Source of the DNA: an uncultured Lachnospiraceae bacterium
GTDB taxonomy: Bacteria; Bacillota; Clostridia; Lachnospirales; Lachnospiraceae
NCBI GenBank assembly: GCA_900316165.1
Contig: ONBW01000001.1
Coordinates: 24,403-88,402, forward strand
DNA length: 64,000 nucleotides
Direction: 5' to 3'
Part shown: one piece after another, positions 44,200 through 53,729 of the stretch
Layout: the number at the start of each line of letters is the position of its first letter
Position numbering within the stretch: the stretch's first letter is position 1
Notes under the pieces: generated by a model
Seen by the model: the letters and a program-made list of their open reading frames with translations, nothing else
Databases searched by the model: none
Told to the model about the DNA's origin: nothing
Translations under genes and position numbers: made by a program

Positions 44200-44475
44200 A
44201 TGAAAAAAGTAGAGATGACTATAGACGGTATGATGTGCGGCATGTGCGAGGCACATATCAAGGACGCTATCAGAAAGAGATTTCCTGATGCAAAGAAGAT
44301 GACAGCTAATCACACGACTGGTGAGGCGTCTTTCCTTCTCGAGGAGGATATGCCGGTGTCGATGGTAGAGCACGAGATCAAGTCGGTGCTTGATCAGATG
44401 GGATACCGCCTTTTGGACGTGACCGAGACCGATGCTCCTAAGAAAAAGGGGCTGTTTGGATTCGGGAAAAAATAA
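44200..44475 (+). CDS. Heavy-metal-associated (HMA, CopZ-like) protein
   Basis: 91 residues: a single HMA fold with the metal motif MMCGMCEAHI (MxCxxC), FPDAKKMTANHTTGEASF and a Lys-rich tail (KKKGLFGFGKK). It probably carries Cu(I) or a similar soft metal in the cytosol. It follows the Cys-rich protein by 36 bp under the CsoR-like operator. No copper ATPase is present here. Confidence 0.85.
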   Translation: MKKVEMTIDGMMCGMCEAHIKDAIRKRFPDAKKMTANHTTGEASFLLEEDMPVSMVEHEIKSVLDQMGYRLLDVTETDAPKKKGLFGFGKK

Positions 44476-44486
44476 AAGCAACTGAT

Positions 44487-44525
44487 TATCCCTGGTGTCT
44501 TAAATGGCATTGGGGATATTTTTTT
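44487..44525 (+). terminator. Terminator after the HMA gene
   Basis: TATCCC (44487-44492) pairs with GGGATA (44513-44518) with weak inner pairing, followed by seven T. Confidence 0.6.
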
Positions 44526-44651
44526 ATCAGTGATGATTTGTATCGCACATAGAACTTTATTATTCGTGGGTATGGTGATATTATTATATATGGCCTGTAT
44601 ACAGTGAGGCTAGACTAACAAGTATTTTTTATAAAAGGAGATAACAAACAC

Positions 44652-45638
44652 ATGGAATTCGGTTTTGGCAGCATGATCGAAAAGCTGAAAAAGAACCCAA
44701 AGACAATCGTTTTCACAGAGGGAGCAGATCCTAGAATTCTTGAGGCAGCTTCAAGACTTCTCGCTTCTAACTTCCTTCACCCAATCCTTCTTGGTAAGCC
44801 TGATGAGATTGAGGAATCAGCAGAAAAGGCTGGTTTTAATATCCGCGGCGCAAAGATCATCGATCCTGATAATTATGAGAGATTCGACGAGATGGTTGAC
44901 CTCTTCTGCGAGCTCAGAAAGAAGAAGGGTGTTACACCAGAGCAGGCAAAGCAGATTCTTGCCGGTGCCAACTATTTTGGAACCATGCTTGTAAAAATGG
45001 GCGAGGCTGACTGCCTTCTTGGTGGTGCTACCTATTCTACAGCAGACACTGTAAGACCTGCACTTCAGCTGATCAAGACCAAGCCGGGCAACTCAATCGT
45101 AAGCTCAGTCTTCATCCTTGTTCGTCCTGCTGCTACAGGTGAGAGCGAGGTCCTTGCATTCGCTGACTGCGCTATCAATATCAAGCCATCAGAGGATGAG
45201 CTCGTTGAGATCGCCGGTGAAGCAGCTAATTGTGCTAAGCTTTTCGGTGTTGATCCAAAGGTTGCTTTCCTTTCATACTCAACACTTGGTTCAGGAAAGG
45301 GCGAGGATGTAGATAAGATGCGTAACGCCGCTGCAAAGGCAAAGATTAAGTATCCTGATCTTCCTATTTCAGGTGAGCTTCAGTTCGACGCCGCAGTTGC
45401 TCCTCGTGTAGCAAAGACAAAGTGCCCTGGAGATCCTGTTGCCGGACATGCAAATACCTTCATCTTCCCTGACATCAACGCTGGTAACATCGGCTACAAG
45501 ATCGCTCAGAGATTAGGTAACTTCGACGCTTATGGTCCTGTTCTCTTAGGACTTAACGCTTCTATCAACGATCTTTCACGTGGCTGCAACGCACTCGAGG
45601 TTTACTCGATGTCTATCATCACAGCTGCTCTGGCATAA
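44652..45638 (+). CDS. pta: Phosphate acetyltransferase
   Basis: 328 residues, the short Pta type without the N-terminal DRTGG domain: TIVFTEGADPRILEAASRLL, MVKMGEADCLLGG (as LVKMGEADCLLGGATYSTADTVRPALQ) and GHANTFIFPDINAGNIGYKIAQRL. It converts acetyl-CoA to acetyl phosphate. Its usual partner ackA is not next; the stop overlaps the next gene by one base (TAATG). Confidence 0.95.
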   Translation: MEFGFGSMIEKLKKNPKTIVFTEGADPRILEAASRLLASNFLHPILLGKPDEIEESAEKAGFNIRGAKIIDPDNYERFDEMVDLFCELRKKKGVTPEQAKQILAGANYFGTMLVKMGEADCLLGGATYSTADTVRPALQLIKTKPGNSIVSSVFILVRPAATGESEVLAFADCAINIKPSEDELVEIAGEAANCAKLFGVDPKVAFLSYSTLGSGKGEDVDKMRNAAAKAKIKYPDLPISGELQFDAAVAPRVAKTKCPGDPVAGHANTFIFPDINAGNIGYKIAQRLGNFDAYGPVLLGLNASINDLSRGCNALEVYSMSIITAALA

Positions 45639-46492
45639 TGCAGAATCAGTTTTCCAGAACACAAATGCTTCTCGGTGCAGAAGCAATGGAAAAATTAAAA
45701 ACCGCTCACGTCGCCATCTTCGGAATCGGCGGCGTGGGCGGCTATGTCGTAGAAGCACTGGCTCGTGCGGGCGTCGGTCATTTTTCGCTGATAGATGATG
45801 ATGTGGTATGCCTGACAAATATCAACAGGCAGATAATGGCGACCATAAAGACTGTTGGCCATCCTAAGGTCGAAGTCGCAAAGGAAAGAGTGCTTTCTAT
45901 AAATCCTCACGCTGAGGTAGAGACGTACAAGACTTTTTTCCTGCCTGATACAAAGGACCAGTTTGATTTCACGAAGTGGGACTATGTAGTCGACGCGGTC
46001 GATACAGTGACTGCAAAGCTTCTTATCATAGAAGAGTCGAAGAAGGCAGGTGTGCCTGTGATTTCCTGCATGGGCTGCGGAAACCGTATGGACCCGTCGA
46101 AGCTTGAGATTACGGATGTCTACAAGACTGTAAAGGATCCGCTCTCAAAGGTCATGAGGCGTGAGCTCAAAAAACGCGGCATTAAAAAATGCACCGTTCT
46201 CTACTCTACTGAGACTGCTTTGAGTCCTATTGACGATCCTGAGATCAGCTGCCGCGAGCACTGCGTCTGCCCGCCGAACTCTCCGAGGTCCTGCAACGAC
46301 CGCCGTGCTATCCCGGCTTCTACGCCGTTTGTTCCACCGGCAGCAGGCATTATGATTGCATCAAAGGTGGCAACTGATATTATTGGCTTTGATCATGAGG
46401 CCCGTGAAAAGCAGGACTTAGAGACCAAGCTTAAAAAGCGTGAGCTTTTCCGTGCCGGCAGGGCGTTAAGGGAAAAGCTTGAAAAGGCATGA
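45638..46492 (+). CDS. tcdA: tRNA threonylcarbamoyladenosine dehydratase (TcdA, E1-like)
   Basis: 284 residues with the Rossmann GIGGVGGYVVEALARAGVG, DDVVCLTNINRQ and a conserved CMGCGNRMDPSKLEITDVYKT; ends with ACVCPP-like cysteines (CREHCVCPP). It cyclises t6A to ct6A at tRNA position 37. It lies with two other tRNA/rRNA modification genes downstream. Confidence 0.92.
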   Translation: MQNQFSRTQMLLGAEAMEKLKTAHVAIFGIGGVGGYVVEALARAGVGHFSLIDDDVVCLTNINRQIMATIKTVGHPKVEVAKERVLSINPHAEVETYKTFFLPDTKDQFDFTKWDYVVDAVDTVTAKLLIIEESKKAGVPVISCMGCGNRMDPSKLEITDVYKTVKDPLSKVMRRELKKRGIKKCTVLYSTETALSPIDDPEISCREHCVCPPNSPRSCNDRRAIPASTPFVPPAAGIMIASKVATDIIGFDHEAREKQDLETKLKKRELFRAGRALREKLEKA

Positions 46493-46495
46493 TTT

Positions 46496-47626
46496 ATGAA
46501 TATTGAAATCACACCGGAGGAGATGTCCGAGAAACGGCTCTCCTCTTATATTTTAGTTGATATGAGAAATAAAAGGGCTACCGACTACGGTATTATCCCG
46601 GGAGCAGTCTGCATAGCGCCCTCTGAGTTTGACTCTCATGTAGAGGAGTGGAGGGGTGCCGGTGTGCCGGTTATCGTCTACTGCATGACTGGCGAGCAGT
46701 CCGTTGAACCTGTAAAGAAGCTTCAGTCCCAGGGCGTTGAGGCCTATTCTCTTGCTGGTGGTTACTCGAGATGGGTGGTCTTTGATATAAAGCACGCTGA
46801 GTCCAAGAAAAAGCAGGCTGAGGAGAGCATCAGAAAGACTTTTCACAAGAAGCTGTTTTCGCCTTTTGCTAAGGCCCTTAATACCTATGAGCTGCTTCAG
46901 CCCGGTGACCATGTGGCTGTCTGCGTATCTGGTGGAAAGGATTCGTTTCTTATGGCGAAGCTTTTCCAGGAGATAAAGAGACACCACAAGTTTGACTTCG
47001 ACCTGACTTTTCTGTGCATGAATCCGGGGTATAACGACACTAATCTCGCTGTGATCGAGGAAAATGCCCGCCTTCTCGATGTGCCGCTTACGATGTTCAA
47101 GTCGGATATTTTTGATATAGTTGATACCGTGCCGAAGAACCCGTGCTACCTCTGCGCGAGGATGCGCCGTGGCTGGCTCTATTCCAAGGCTAAGGAGCTC
47201 GGTTGCAACAAAATCGCGCTCGGCCATCACTACGACGATGTGATTGAGACCATTCTTATGGGTATGCTCTACGGCGGTCAGGTGCAGACCATGATGCCGA
47301 AGCTTCACAGCACGAATTTTGAGGGAATGGAACTTATCAGGCCGCTGTATCTGATTCGTGAGGATGATATAAAGAGATGGCGCGATTCAAATGGTCTGCA
47401 CTTCATCCAGTGTGCCTGCCACTTCACCGATACCTGCTCGTCGATTGATCCTGAGGGACATACGAACTCTAAGAGGATGGAGATCAAGCAGCTGATAAAT
47501 GAGCTTAAGAAAGTTAATCCGACTGTCGAACAGAATATATTCCGGAGCGTTGAGAATGTGAATCTCTCGACGGTGATAGCCTACAAAAAGGACGGGGTGA
47601 AGCATTTCTTTACGGAGGATTACTAA
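46496..47626 (+). CDS. Rhodanese domain fused to TtcA-type tRNA thiolation ATPase
   Basis: 376 residues in two parts. Residues 1-100 are a rhodanese domain with active loop CMTGEQS in VIVYCMTGEQS, where the Cys carries a persulfide. Residues 110-376 are a PP-loop ATPase of the TtcA/TtuA group: VSGGKDS (about 145), CYLCARMRRG with a CxxC cluster pair, GHHYDDVIET and a later Cys pair. TtcA makes 2-thiocytidine in tRNA using sulfur and an iron-sulfur cluster. The fusion would supply persulfide sulfur in cis. It starts three bases after tcdA. Confidence 0.88.
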   Translation: MNIEITPEEMSEKRLSSYILVDMRNKRATDYGIIPGAVCIAPSEFDSHVEEWRGAGVPVIVYCMTGEQSVEPVKKLQSQGVEAYSLAGGYSRWVVFDIKHAESKKKQAEESIRKTFHKKLFSPFAKALNTYELLQPGDHVAVCVSGGKDSFLMAKLFQEIKRHHKFDFDLTFLCMNPGYNDTNLAVIEENARLLDVPLTMFKSDIFDIVDTVPKNPCYLCARMRRGWLYSKAKELGCNKIALGHHYDDVIETILMGMLYGGQVQTMMPKLHSTNFEGMELIRPLYLIREDDIKRWRDSNGLHFIQCACHFTDTCSSIDPEGHTNSKRMEIKQLINELKKVNPTVEQNIFRSVENVNLSTVIAYKKDGVKHFFTEDY

Positions 47627-47639
47627 TATCAAGAAAAAT

Positions 47640-49022
47640 ATGGCAGATATCATTAGAAAAAATGCTTTAGAGACGCTTTCGCATATGGGTGAGCACCCGT
47701 CTGCTGAAGTGAAGAGGACACTTGAAACACATCAAGAGTGGAGTCACAGAGATGGGGCATTCTATGCCGCACTAGTTGAGACTGCTGTTTCTCATTTGAT
47801 TACAATTGACGCGATTATTGCTGCATACTCGAGTGTCAGATTAAAGAAACTAAATACCGTCGTGCTTGCTTCACTTCGCCTCGCACTTGCCCAGATTCTT
47901 TTCATGGACAGAGTGCCTGTTTCTGCTGCTACTAATGAGGCGGTTAATCTTCTTAAAGCTGAAAGTGCAGGCAAATTCGCAGGCTTTGTAAATGGCATTC
48001 TGCGCCACATCATTCGCGAAAAGAGTCAGTTGATGGCTAGATTTGTGCTTGATAATACTTCAGTAAAGCTTAAGCATATAAATGGACATTGGCAGGTCTG
48101 CGACAGAAAACAGGAGTCTTACCAGGAGGTCTGTGACAAGGCGCTCCGCTTTTCGTATCCTGTCTGGATTGTAAAATTTTTTGAGAAAGCATATCATGGA
48201 AAACCAATACTTGAGGGATTAGCATCTAAACGACAGATTACAGCCATTTCCAAGGTTTCTGCTGAAAAAATAAATGCCGAAGCGAAGAATACTTCAAAGA
48301 CAAGCAGTGAAGAAATCAATTCTGCAAACTCAGATGTATCACAAATCTGTACGGGTGAGGAGATTGCTGACGGAATATACCTGCTCACATTCCCAGATGG
48401 CGTAAATCCTGCGGAGCTTAGTGCCTTTAAGCAGGGACTCTTCTATATAATGGATAACTCTTCTATGCAGCCGCTGCTGAATGCCAGGTTAAAGAAAGAC
48501 AGCAGGGTTCTTGATCTTTGTGCCTCTCCCGGCGGCAAGTCTGTCTGCGCTGCCTGGCTCTATGACGCGCAGATCACATCCTGTGATATTTCAAAAGAAA
48601 AAACTAACAGAATAAAAGAAAATGTACAACGTCTTGACCTCTATGATAAAATATCCGTATCAGAAAATGACGCGTGTATTTTTAATCCGGACTGGAAGGA
48701 GAAATTCGATGCTGTTATAGCTGACTGCCCATGCTCAGGCTTAGGAGTAAGCGGCAGAAAGCCTGAGATAAGACTCAGGCTCAAACCGGATGATTTCACT
48801 GAGCTTTCAGAGATACAGAAGCGAATACTTGAAAATGCCGCCCGGTATTTAAAAGCTGGTGGGACGCTTATCTACTCGACCTGCACTCTCGATCCGGCTG
48901 AGAATGAAGAACAGATCAGGGCATTCATAAAGGCTCATCCGGATTTTTCTGTGGCAGGGCAGCGGACAATTTTTCCAGATGGATCCCATGACGGGTTCTT
49001 CTACAGTATAATGAAGAAATAA
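47640..49022 (+). CDS. rsmB: 16S rRNA m5C methyltransferase RsmB (Sun family)
   Basis: 460 residues: a NusB-like N-terminal domain (1-140) and a SAM methyltransferase domain with DLCASPGGKS, the PCSG motif (DCPCSGLGVSGRKPEIR) and the catalytic Cys in YSTCTLDPAENEEQ. Between them (about 200-240) sits a Ser/Asn/Lys-rich stretch absent from typical RsmB. It methylates C967 of 16S rRNA in E. coli numbering. The start at 47640 has no clear Shine-Dalgarno site. Confidence 0.9.
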   Translation: MADIIRKNALETLSHMGEHPSAEVKRTLETHQEWSHRDGAFYAALVETAVSHLITIDAIIAAYSSVRLKKLNTVVLASLRLALAQILFMDRVPVSAATNEAVNLLKAESAGKFAGFVNGILRHIIREKSQLMARFVLDNTSVKLKHINGHWQVCDRKQESYQEVCDKALRFSYPVWIVKFFEKAYHGKPILEGLASKRQITAISKVSAEKINAEAKNTSKTSSEEINSANSDVSQICTGEEIADGIYLLTFPDGVNPAELSAFKQGLFYIMDNSSMQPLLNARLKKDSRVLDLCASPGGKSVCAAWLYDAQITSCDISKEKTNRIKENVQRLDLYDKISVSENDACIFNPDWKEKFDAVIADCPCSGLGVSGRKPEIRLRLKPDDFTELSEIQKRILENAARYLKAGGTLIYSTCTLDPAENEEQIRAFIKAHPDFSVAGQRTIFPDGSHDGFFYSIMKK

Positions 49023-49025
49023 TAT

Positions 49026-50102
49026 ATGACAGATATTTCAAGTAAAGACATAAATGAACTGAAAGAGTACATGACATCGATAGGCGAGAAGCCCTTCCGG
49101 GCCAGGCAGGTCTATAAGTGGCTGCACCAGAACCTCTCGACTGATTTTTCAGAGATGAGCGACCTCTCAAAGGCGCTAAGGCAGAAGCTTTCGGAAGAGG
49201 CGTATATCACTGTGCTCGAGCCGATAGATGTTCAGATATCTAAAGAGGATGAGACCAGGAAGTATCTGTTCAGACTGCCTGACGACAATCTGGTGGAGTC
49301 TGTGCTGATGAAATACAAATTCGGCTTGTCGGTATGCATCAGCTCGCAGGTTGGCTGCCGCATGGGCTGTGCTTTCTGCGCCTCGGGAATCGACGGCCTT
49401 TTAAGAGGCCTCACCCCTGGAGAGATGCTTGGACAGATAGAAGCAATCCAGAGAGATATTTTCAGGGAGGCAGCAGTTACAGTCCCTAAGTCTGACAGCG
49501 AGGAGTATTCTAGAAACAGAATCAGTCATGTAGTAGTCATGGGCACAGGCGAGCCACTTGACAACTATGATAACCTGCTTTCGTTTATCAGAATGCTGAC
49601 AGATGAAAATGGACTTCATGTCTCACAGAGAAACCTTACCGTATCCACCTGCGGAATCGTACCGCGGATAAAGGAACTTGCAGAAAAAAAGCTGGAGATC
49701 ACACTTGCGCTTTCACTCCATGCCCCAACACAGGAAAAGAGAAGGAAGCTTATGCCAGTCGCAAACAAGTACGATATCCACGAAGCAGTTGACGCGATGA
49801 AGGAATATCAGGAAAAAACAGGCAGGAGAGTTACTTTCGAGTATTCCCTGATAAAGGGCGTAAACGATACAGATGAGGATGCAAGGGAGCTTTCTGAACT
49901 TTTGTGGACAGGAGCGCATATAAACCTGATACCTGTAAACCCAGTAAAAGAGCGGTCTTTTGCCGCTCCAACAAGGGAAGCAGCCATAGATTTTCAGAGA
50001 AAGCTTGAAAAATTCAGAATAAATGTTACTATTAGAAGAGAAATGGGACAGGATATAGATGGCGCTTGCGGACAGCTACGAAGACGCCATTTGGAAAGGT
50101 AA
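49026..50102 (+). CDS. rlmN: Dual-specificity 23S rRNA/tRNA adenine C2-methyltransferase RlmN
   Basis: 358 residues, radical SAM with CRMGCAFC (CxxxCxxC), the methyl-carrying Cys in the C-terminal GACGQL and upstream YKWLHQ, GEPLDNYDNLL. It methylates A2503 of 23S rRNA and A37 of tRNAs. It lies 3 bp after rsmB and 9 bp before prpC. Confidence 0.97.
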   Translation: MTDISSKDINELKEYMTSIGEKPFRARQVYKWLHQNLSTDFSEMSDLSKALRQKLSEEAYITVLEPIDVQISKEDETRKYLFRLPDDNLVESVLMKYKFGLSVCISSQVGCRMGCAFCASGIDGLLRGLTPGEMLGQIEAIQRDIFREAAVTVPKSDSEEYSRNRISHVVVMGTGEPLDNYDNLLSFIRMLTDENGLHVSQRNLTVSTCGIVPRIKELAEKKLEITLALSLHAPTQEKRRKLMPVANKYDIHEAVDAMKEYQEKTGRRVTFEYSLIKGVNDTDEDARELSELLWTGAHINLIPVNPVKERSFAAPTREAAIDFQRKLEKFRINVTIRREMGQDIDGACGQLRRRHLER

Positions 50103-50111
50103 CACTATTAT

Positions 50112-50876
50112 ATGTATTTTTACTGTCTTACGGACAAAGGAAAAGTAAGAACGACAAACGAGGATTTTGCGTTCGCCTCAGATAAGAGTGTCGGATCGCT
50201 CGGAAACCTCTTTATCGTTGCAGATGGAATGGGAGGAGAAAACGCCGGAGACTATGCGTCTGAATTTGCGGTGAAGAAAGTCGTCGAGCTCTTAAGGAGT
50301 GGCGAAGAGGAATTCATCGGAAAAGACGAGGTCGTAGAGCAGATCCGTGATTCCATCTCAGAGGCGAACTGGCAGCTGTTCGAGATAGCGAGAAGAGACG
50401 CCACGAAGGCAGGAATGGGGACGACGATGGTCTGTGCCACCTTCCTCGATGGGCATCTTCATGTCTCGAATGTTGGAGACAGCCGACTCTATGTGCAGAG
50501 AGGCAAGAATCTTTTCCAGATAACGCTCGATCATTCCTATGTACAGGAGATGGTAAGAAACGGGGAGATTACAGAGGAAGCAGCAAAGCACCACAAGTAT
50601 AAAAGCAGAATTACGCGCGCGGTAGGCGCGGAGTCTATGGTAAAGGTTGACTTTTTCGATATACCGGTTGACGATATCGACAGGGTACTGATGTGTACCG
50701 ATGGACTTACGAATATGGTCTCAGATGAAGAGATCAGCAGGGTGCTTTCAAAGGATATATCACCGAAACAGCAGGCACAGACACTTCTTACAAAAGCCCT
50801 CGATGCAGGGGGAAAAGACAACGTCACTATCATAGTGATCGATCCGAAGAAAGATGAGGAAAATGATGCTGAGTAA
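50112..50876 (+). CDS. prpC: PPM-family protein phosphatase PrpC/Stp
   Basis: 254 residues with the PP2C metal motifs TNEDF, VADGMGGENAGDYAS, VSNVGDSRLYV, CTDGLTNMVSDEE and GGKDNVTII. It reverses phosphorylation by the kinase encoded next; the two genes overlap by 11 bp. Confidence 0.96.
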   Translation: MYFYCLTDKGKVRTTNEDFAFASDKSVGSLGNLFIVADGMGGENAGDYASEFAVKKVVELLRSGEEEFIGKDEVVEQIRDSISEANWQLFEIARRDATKAGMGTTMVCATFLDGHLHVSNVGDSRLYVQRGKNLFQITLDHSYVQEMVRNGEITEEAAKHHKYKSRITRAVGAESMVKVDFFDIPVDDIDRVLMCTDGLTNMVSDEEISRVLSKDISPKQQAQTLLTKALDAGGKDNVTIIVIDPKKDEENDAE

Positions 50877-52842
50877 TGGAACATTTCTGGGGAACAGATA
50901 CGAGATAATTGAAAAAATAGGTTCCGGCGGGATGAGTGACGTCTACAGGGCAAAGGACCACTCACTCGGACGTGACGTCGCTATAAAGGTACTGAAGTCT
51001 GATTTTGCGCAGGATTCATCATTTGTTACAAAATTCCGCGCAGAGGCTCAGTCCGCAGCAGCCCTGGAGCATCCGAACATCGTAAATATCTACGATGTCG
51101 GCAGCGAGGACGGACTCTACTATATAGTAATGGAGTATATAGAGGGCATCACCTTAAAGCAGTATATCGCAAAGAAGGGAAGGCTCGGCTACAACGAGGC
51201 CTTATCTATCGCGATACAGATGGCACGCGGTATTGAGGCAGCCCACAACAAGGGCATAGTCCATCAGGACATCAAGCCGCAGAACATTATTATTTCAAAA
51301 GAGGGAAAAGTAAAAGTAACCGACTTCGGCATTGCGAGAGCAGCAAATTCAAATACAATCCATGCCGGTTCTATGGGCTCGGTACACTATGTATCACCAG
51401 AGCAGGCCAGAAATGGTTTTGTATCATATGCCTCAGACATATATTCACTTGGAATAGTCATGTATGAGATGGTTACAGGCAGAGTGCCGTTTGACGGCGA
51501 TACTCCTGTAGCTATAGCTATCCAGCATATTCAGTCACAGATGACACCACCAGAGGAGATAGTTCCGGGACTTCCTATTGCGGTAAGCCGTATCATAGAG
51601 AAGTGTACGATGAAGAGCCCTGAGAGGAGATATGCGTCAGCATCAGAGCTCCTTGTCGACTTAAAGAGAGCAATGGTAAATCCAGATGAGGATTTCGTTG
51701 TTATCCCGAATGGAGCATCAGATCTCGATAAGACCCGTGTGATCTCAAAGAGTGAGCAGGATGAGATAAAGAGACGTTCATTTTTTAAGGAGGACGATAC
51801 AGATCCAGTCCCAGAGACCGACAGGGATTCAGAGAACAATGACGACGCGCCTGTAAACAGCCGTATGGATAAGGCTGTAACGATCATGGGAATAGCTGCG
51901 GCCGTAGTTATCGTAATTATCATTCTGTTCTTTGTAGGATCGATATTTGATATATTCCACTTTGGAGGAAAGAGCAAGAGCGATTCCTCCACTGAGAAGA
52001 CAGTAGTTGAGGTTCCTGATCTCGAAGGCTTCTCAGTATCTCAGGCAAAGGCTGCATTGAAGGAAAAGGGACTCGAATTCGCGAAGGCAGGAGAGGAAAG
52101 CTCTGACGATGTGGATAAGGGCGATATCACAAGGACTGATCCTGAGGCTGGCACGAAGGTAGAACCAGGCTCGACTGTACAGGTATATATATCTTCAGGA
52201 AAGGGAGATATATCTGTTCCTTCAGTTATCGGAGACAGCGAGGAAGAGGCCAAGGCCACGCTTGAGGCAGCAGGCTTTGATGTAGAGACCAGAAGCGATT
52301 ACAGTGATTCAGTAGAAAAAGGCAAGGTCATGATCCAGACTCCTGAGGCTGATACAAAAGGCAAAGAGGGAGATACTGTAACGATCACGATAAGCCTTGG
52401 AACAGAGACTATAGATGTACCTGATGTGACAAATAAGAGCCAGTCGGCAGCTCAGAGCACTCTTGAGAATTCAGGACTGAGTGCAGGAAGCATCTCGGAG
52501 GAACCATCTGATACTGTAAAGAAGGGTAATGTCATCTCATCCGATCCGGCAGCAGGCACTAAGGTTAACAAAGGTGCAAAGGTAAACCTGGTTATCTCTA
52601 CAGGAAAGGCTACATACAGCTATTCGGATGAGGTTGATGTGATGAACAGCGACACCTACGATTCCAACTATGTAGTTCTTACTGACGCCAATGGAAATAA
52701 GGTCAAGTCCTGGACAATCACCGAGGCTACTGATATTTCTGCAAGCGGCATAACGACATCCACAGGAACGCTCACATACTACTCAGACAGCAGTGAGAGT
52801 GAGAAGCTTGGTTCACAGGCAGTTTCGTTCTCGGCTGAATGA
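50866..52842 (+). CDS. prkC: PASTA-domain Ser/Thr protein kinase PrkC/Stk1
   Basis: 658 residues: kinase domain (1-270; GSGGMSDVY loop, AIKVL lysine), linker with one transmembrane helix (about 340-362), three PASTA domains outside and a C-terminal extension (about 585-655) without known domain. The catalytic loop reads HQDIKPQN (His133-Asp135), Gln in place of the usual Arg of HRD, which removes the arginine that contacts the phosphorylated activation loop. I start at 50866 because GAGGA is 5 bases upstream. It senses muropeptides in other Firmicutes. Confidence 0.95.
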   Translation: MLSNGTFLGNRYEIIEKIGSGGMSDVYRAKDHSLGRDVAIKVLKSDFAQDSSFVTKFRAEAQSAAALEHPNIVNIYDVGSEDGLYYIVMEYIEGITLKQYIAKKGRLGYNEALSIAIQMARGIEAAHNKGIVHQDIKPQNIIISKEGKVKVTDFGIARAANSNTIHAGSMGSVHYVSPEQARNGFVSYASDIYSLGIVMYEMVTGRVPFDGDTPVAIAIQHIQSQMTPPEEIVPGLPIAVSRIIEKCTMKSPERRYASASELLVDLKRAMVNPDEDFVVIPNGASDLDKTRVISKSEQDEIKRRSFFKEDDTDPVPETDRDSENNDDAPVNSRMDKAVTIMGIAAAVVIVIIILFFVGSIFDIFHFGGKSKSDSSTEKTVVEVPDLEGFSVSQAKAALKEKGLEFAKAGEESSDDVDKGDITRTDPEAGTKVEPGSTVQVYISSGKGDISVPSVIGDSEEEAKATLEAAGFDVETRSDYSDSVEKGKVMIQTPEADTKGKEGDTVTITISLGTETIDVPDVTNKSQSAAQSTLENSGLSAGSISEEPSDTVKKGNVISSDPAAGTKVNKGAKVNLVISTGKATYSYSDEVDVMNSDTYDSNYVVLTDANGNKVKSWTITEATDISASGITTSTGTLTYYSDSSESEKLGSQAVSFSAE

Positions 52843-53729
52843 CAGGCAGGATAATAAAGGCACTTTCCGGATTTTATTACGTATACGATTATGCCTCCGG
52901 AATCATATATGCCTGCCGTGCCAGAGGAGTTTTCAGGAAAAATAACCTCCACCCTCTGGTAGGTGACGAGGCCGGATTCGTTATCACACATGAACAGGAC
53001 AGGGAAGGGAACATCGAAAAAATCCTTCCCCGTACCTCAGCCATGGAGCGTCCTCCTGTCGCCAACTGCGACTTAGCTCTACTAGTGACTTCAGTTCATA
53101 CGCCGGATATTAATTTTTCACTGATAGACAGGTACTTAGTGTGCCTACAGTACGCAGGCCTTACGCCAGTGCTGGTCTTCTCGAAGTCTGATCTGAATGA
53201 AAGAGACGATGAAGAGGAGATAAAAAAGGTCTACCAGGGCAGTGGCTTTGAGATGCACTTTATCTCGGTAGAGGACAACAGCGGGATTGACGAAATCAGA
53301 CAGACGATAGAGCACCATGTCTCAACAGTGGCAGGTCCGTCTGGAGCCGGTAAATCATCACTTCTAAATGCGCTTACCGGTCAGAAGACATTGGAGACTT
53401 CTGATGTCTCAGAGCACACGGGGCGCGGCAGACAGACGACCAGGCATACGGAGCTTGTAGCGCTTTCATCAGATACATTTATCTGTGATACACCCGGATT
53501 TTCAACGGTCTATCTGCCAAAGATCCGGGAGAACGAACTCAAGGATTATTATCCGGAGTTTGTGGAGCTGCAGGATGGCTGCAGGTTCAGAGGCTGCGTC
53601 CATATAAATGAGCCTTCATGCGCCGTAAAGGCAGCAGTTGAGGCAGGGGAGATCAGCAGGGTCAGGTATGAGAACTATTGCAGAAGTTACGATGAGTTAA
53701 AAGAGATAAACAGGAGGAACTTCAGATGA
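52839..53729 (+). CDS. rsgA: Ribosome small-subunit GTPase RsgA
   Basis: 296 residues: OB-fold, circularly permuted GTPase (FSKSDLN as G4, VAGPSGAGKSSLLNAL as G1, DTPGFS as G3) and a zinc finger CxxxxCxHxxxxxC (CRFRGCVHINEPSC). It matures 30S subunits. ATGA overlap with prkC and with rpe. Confidence 0.96.
   Translation: MTGRIIKALSGFYYVYDYASGIIYACRARGVFRKNNLHPLVGDEAGFVITHEQDREGNIEKILPRTSAMERPPVANCDLALLVTSVHTPDINFSLIDRYLVCLQYAGLTPVLVFSKSDLNERDDEEEIKKVYQGSGFEMHFISVEDNSGIDEIRQTIEHHVSTVAGPSGAGKSSLLNALTGQKTLETSDVSEHTGRGRQTTRHTELVALSSDTFICDTPGFSTVYLPKIRENELKDYYPEFVELQDGCRFRGCVHINEPSCAVKAAVEAGEISRVRYENYCRSYDELKEINRRNFR

Noticed and set aside
46553-47308. A 251-codon minus-strand frame
   Set aside because: Antisense to the rhodanese-TtcA gene, whose motifs are unmistakable; the reverse frame has no recognisable domain.
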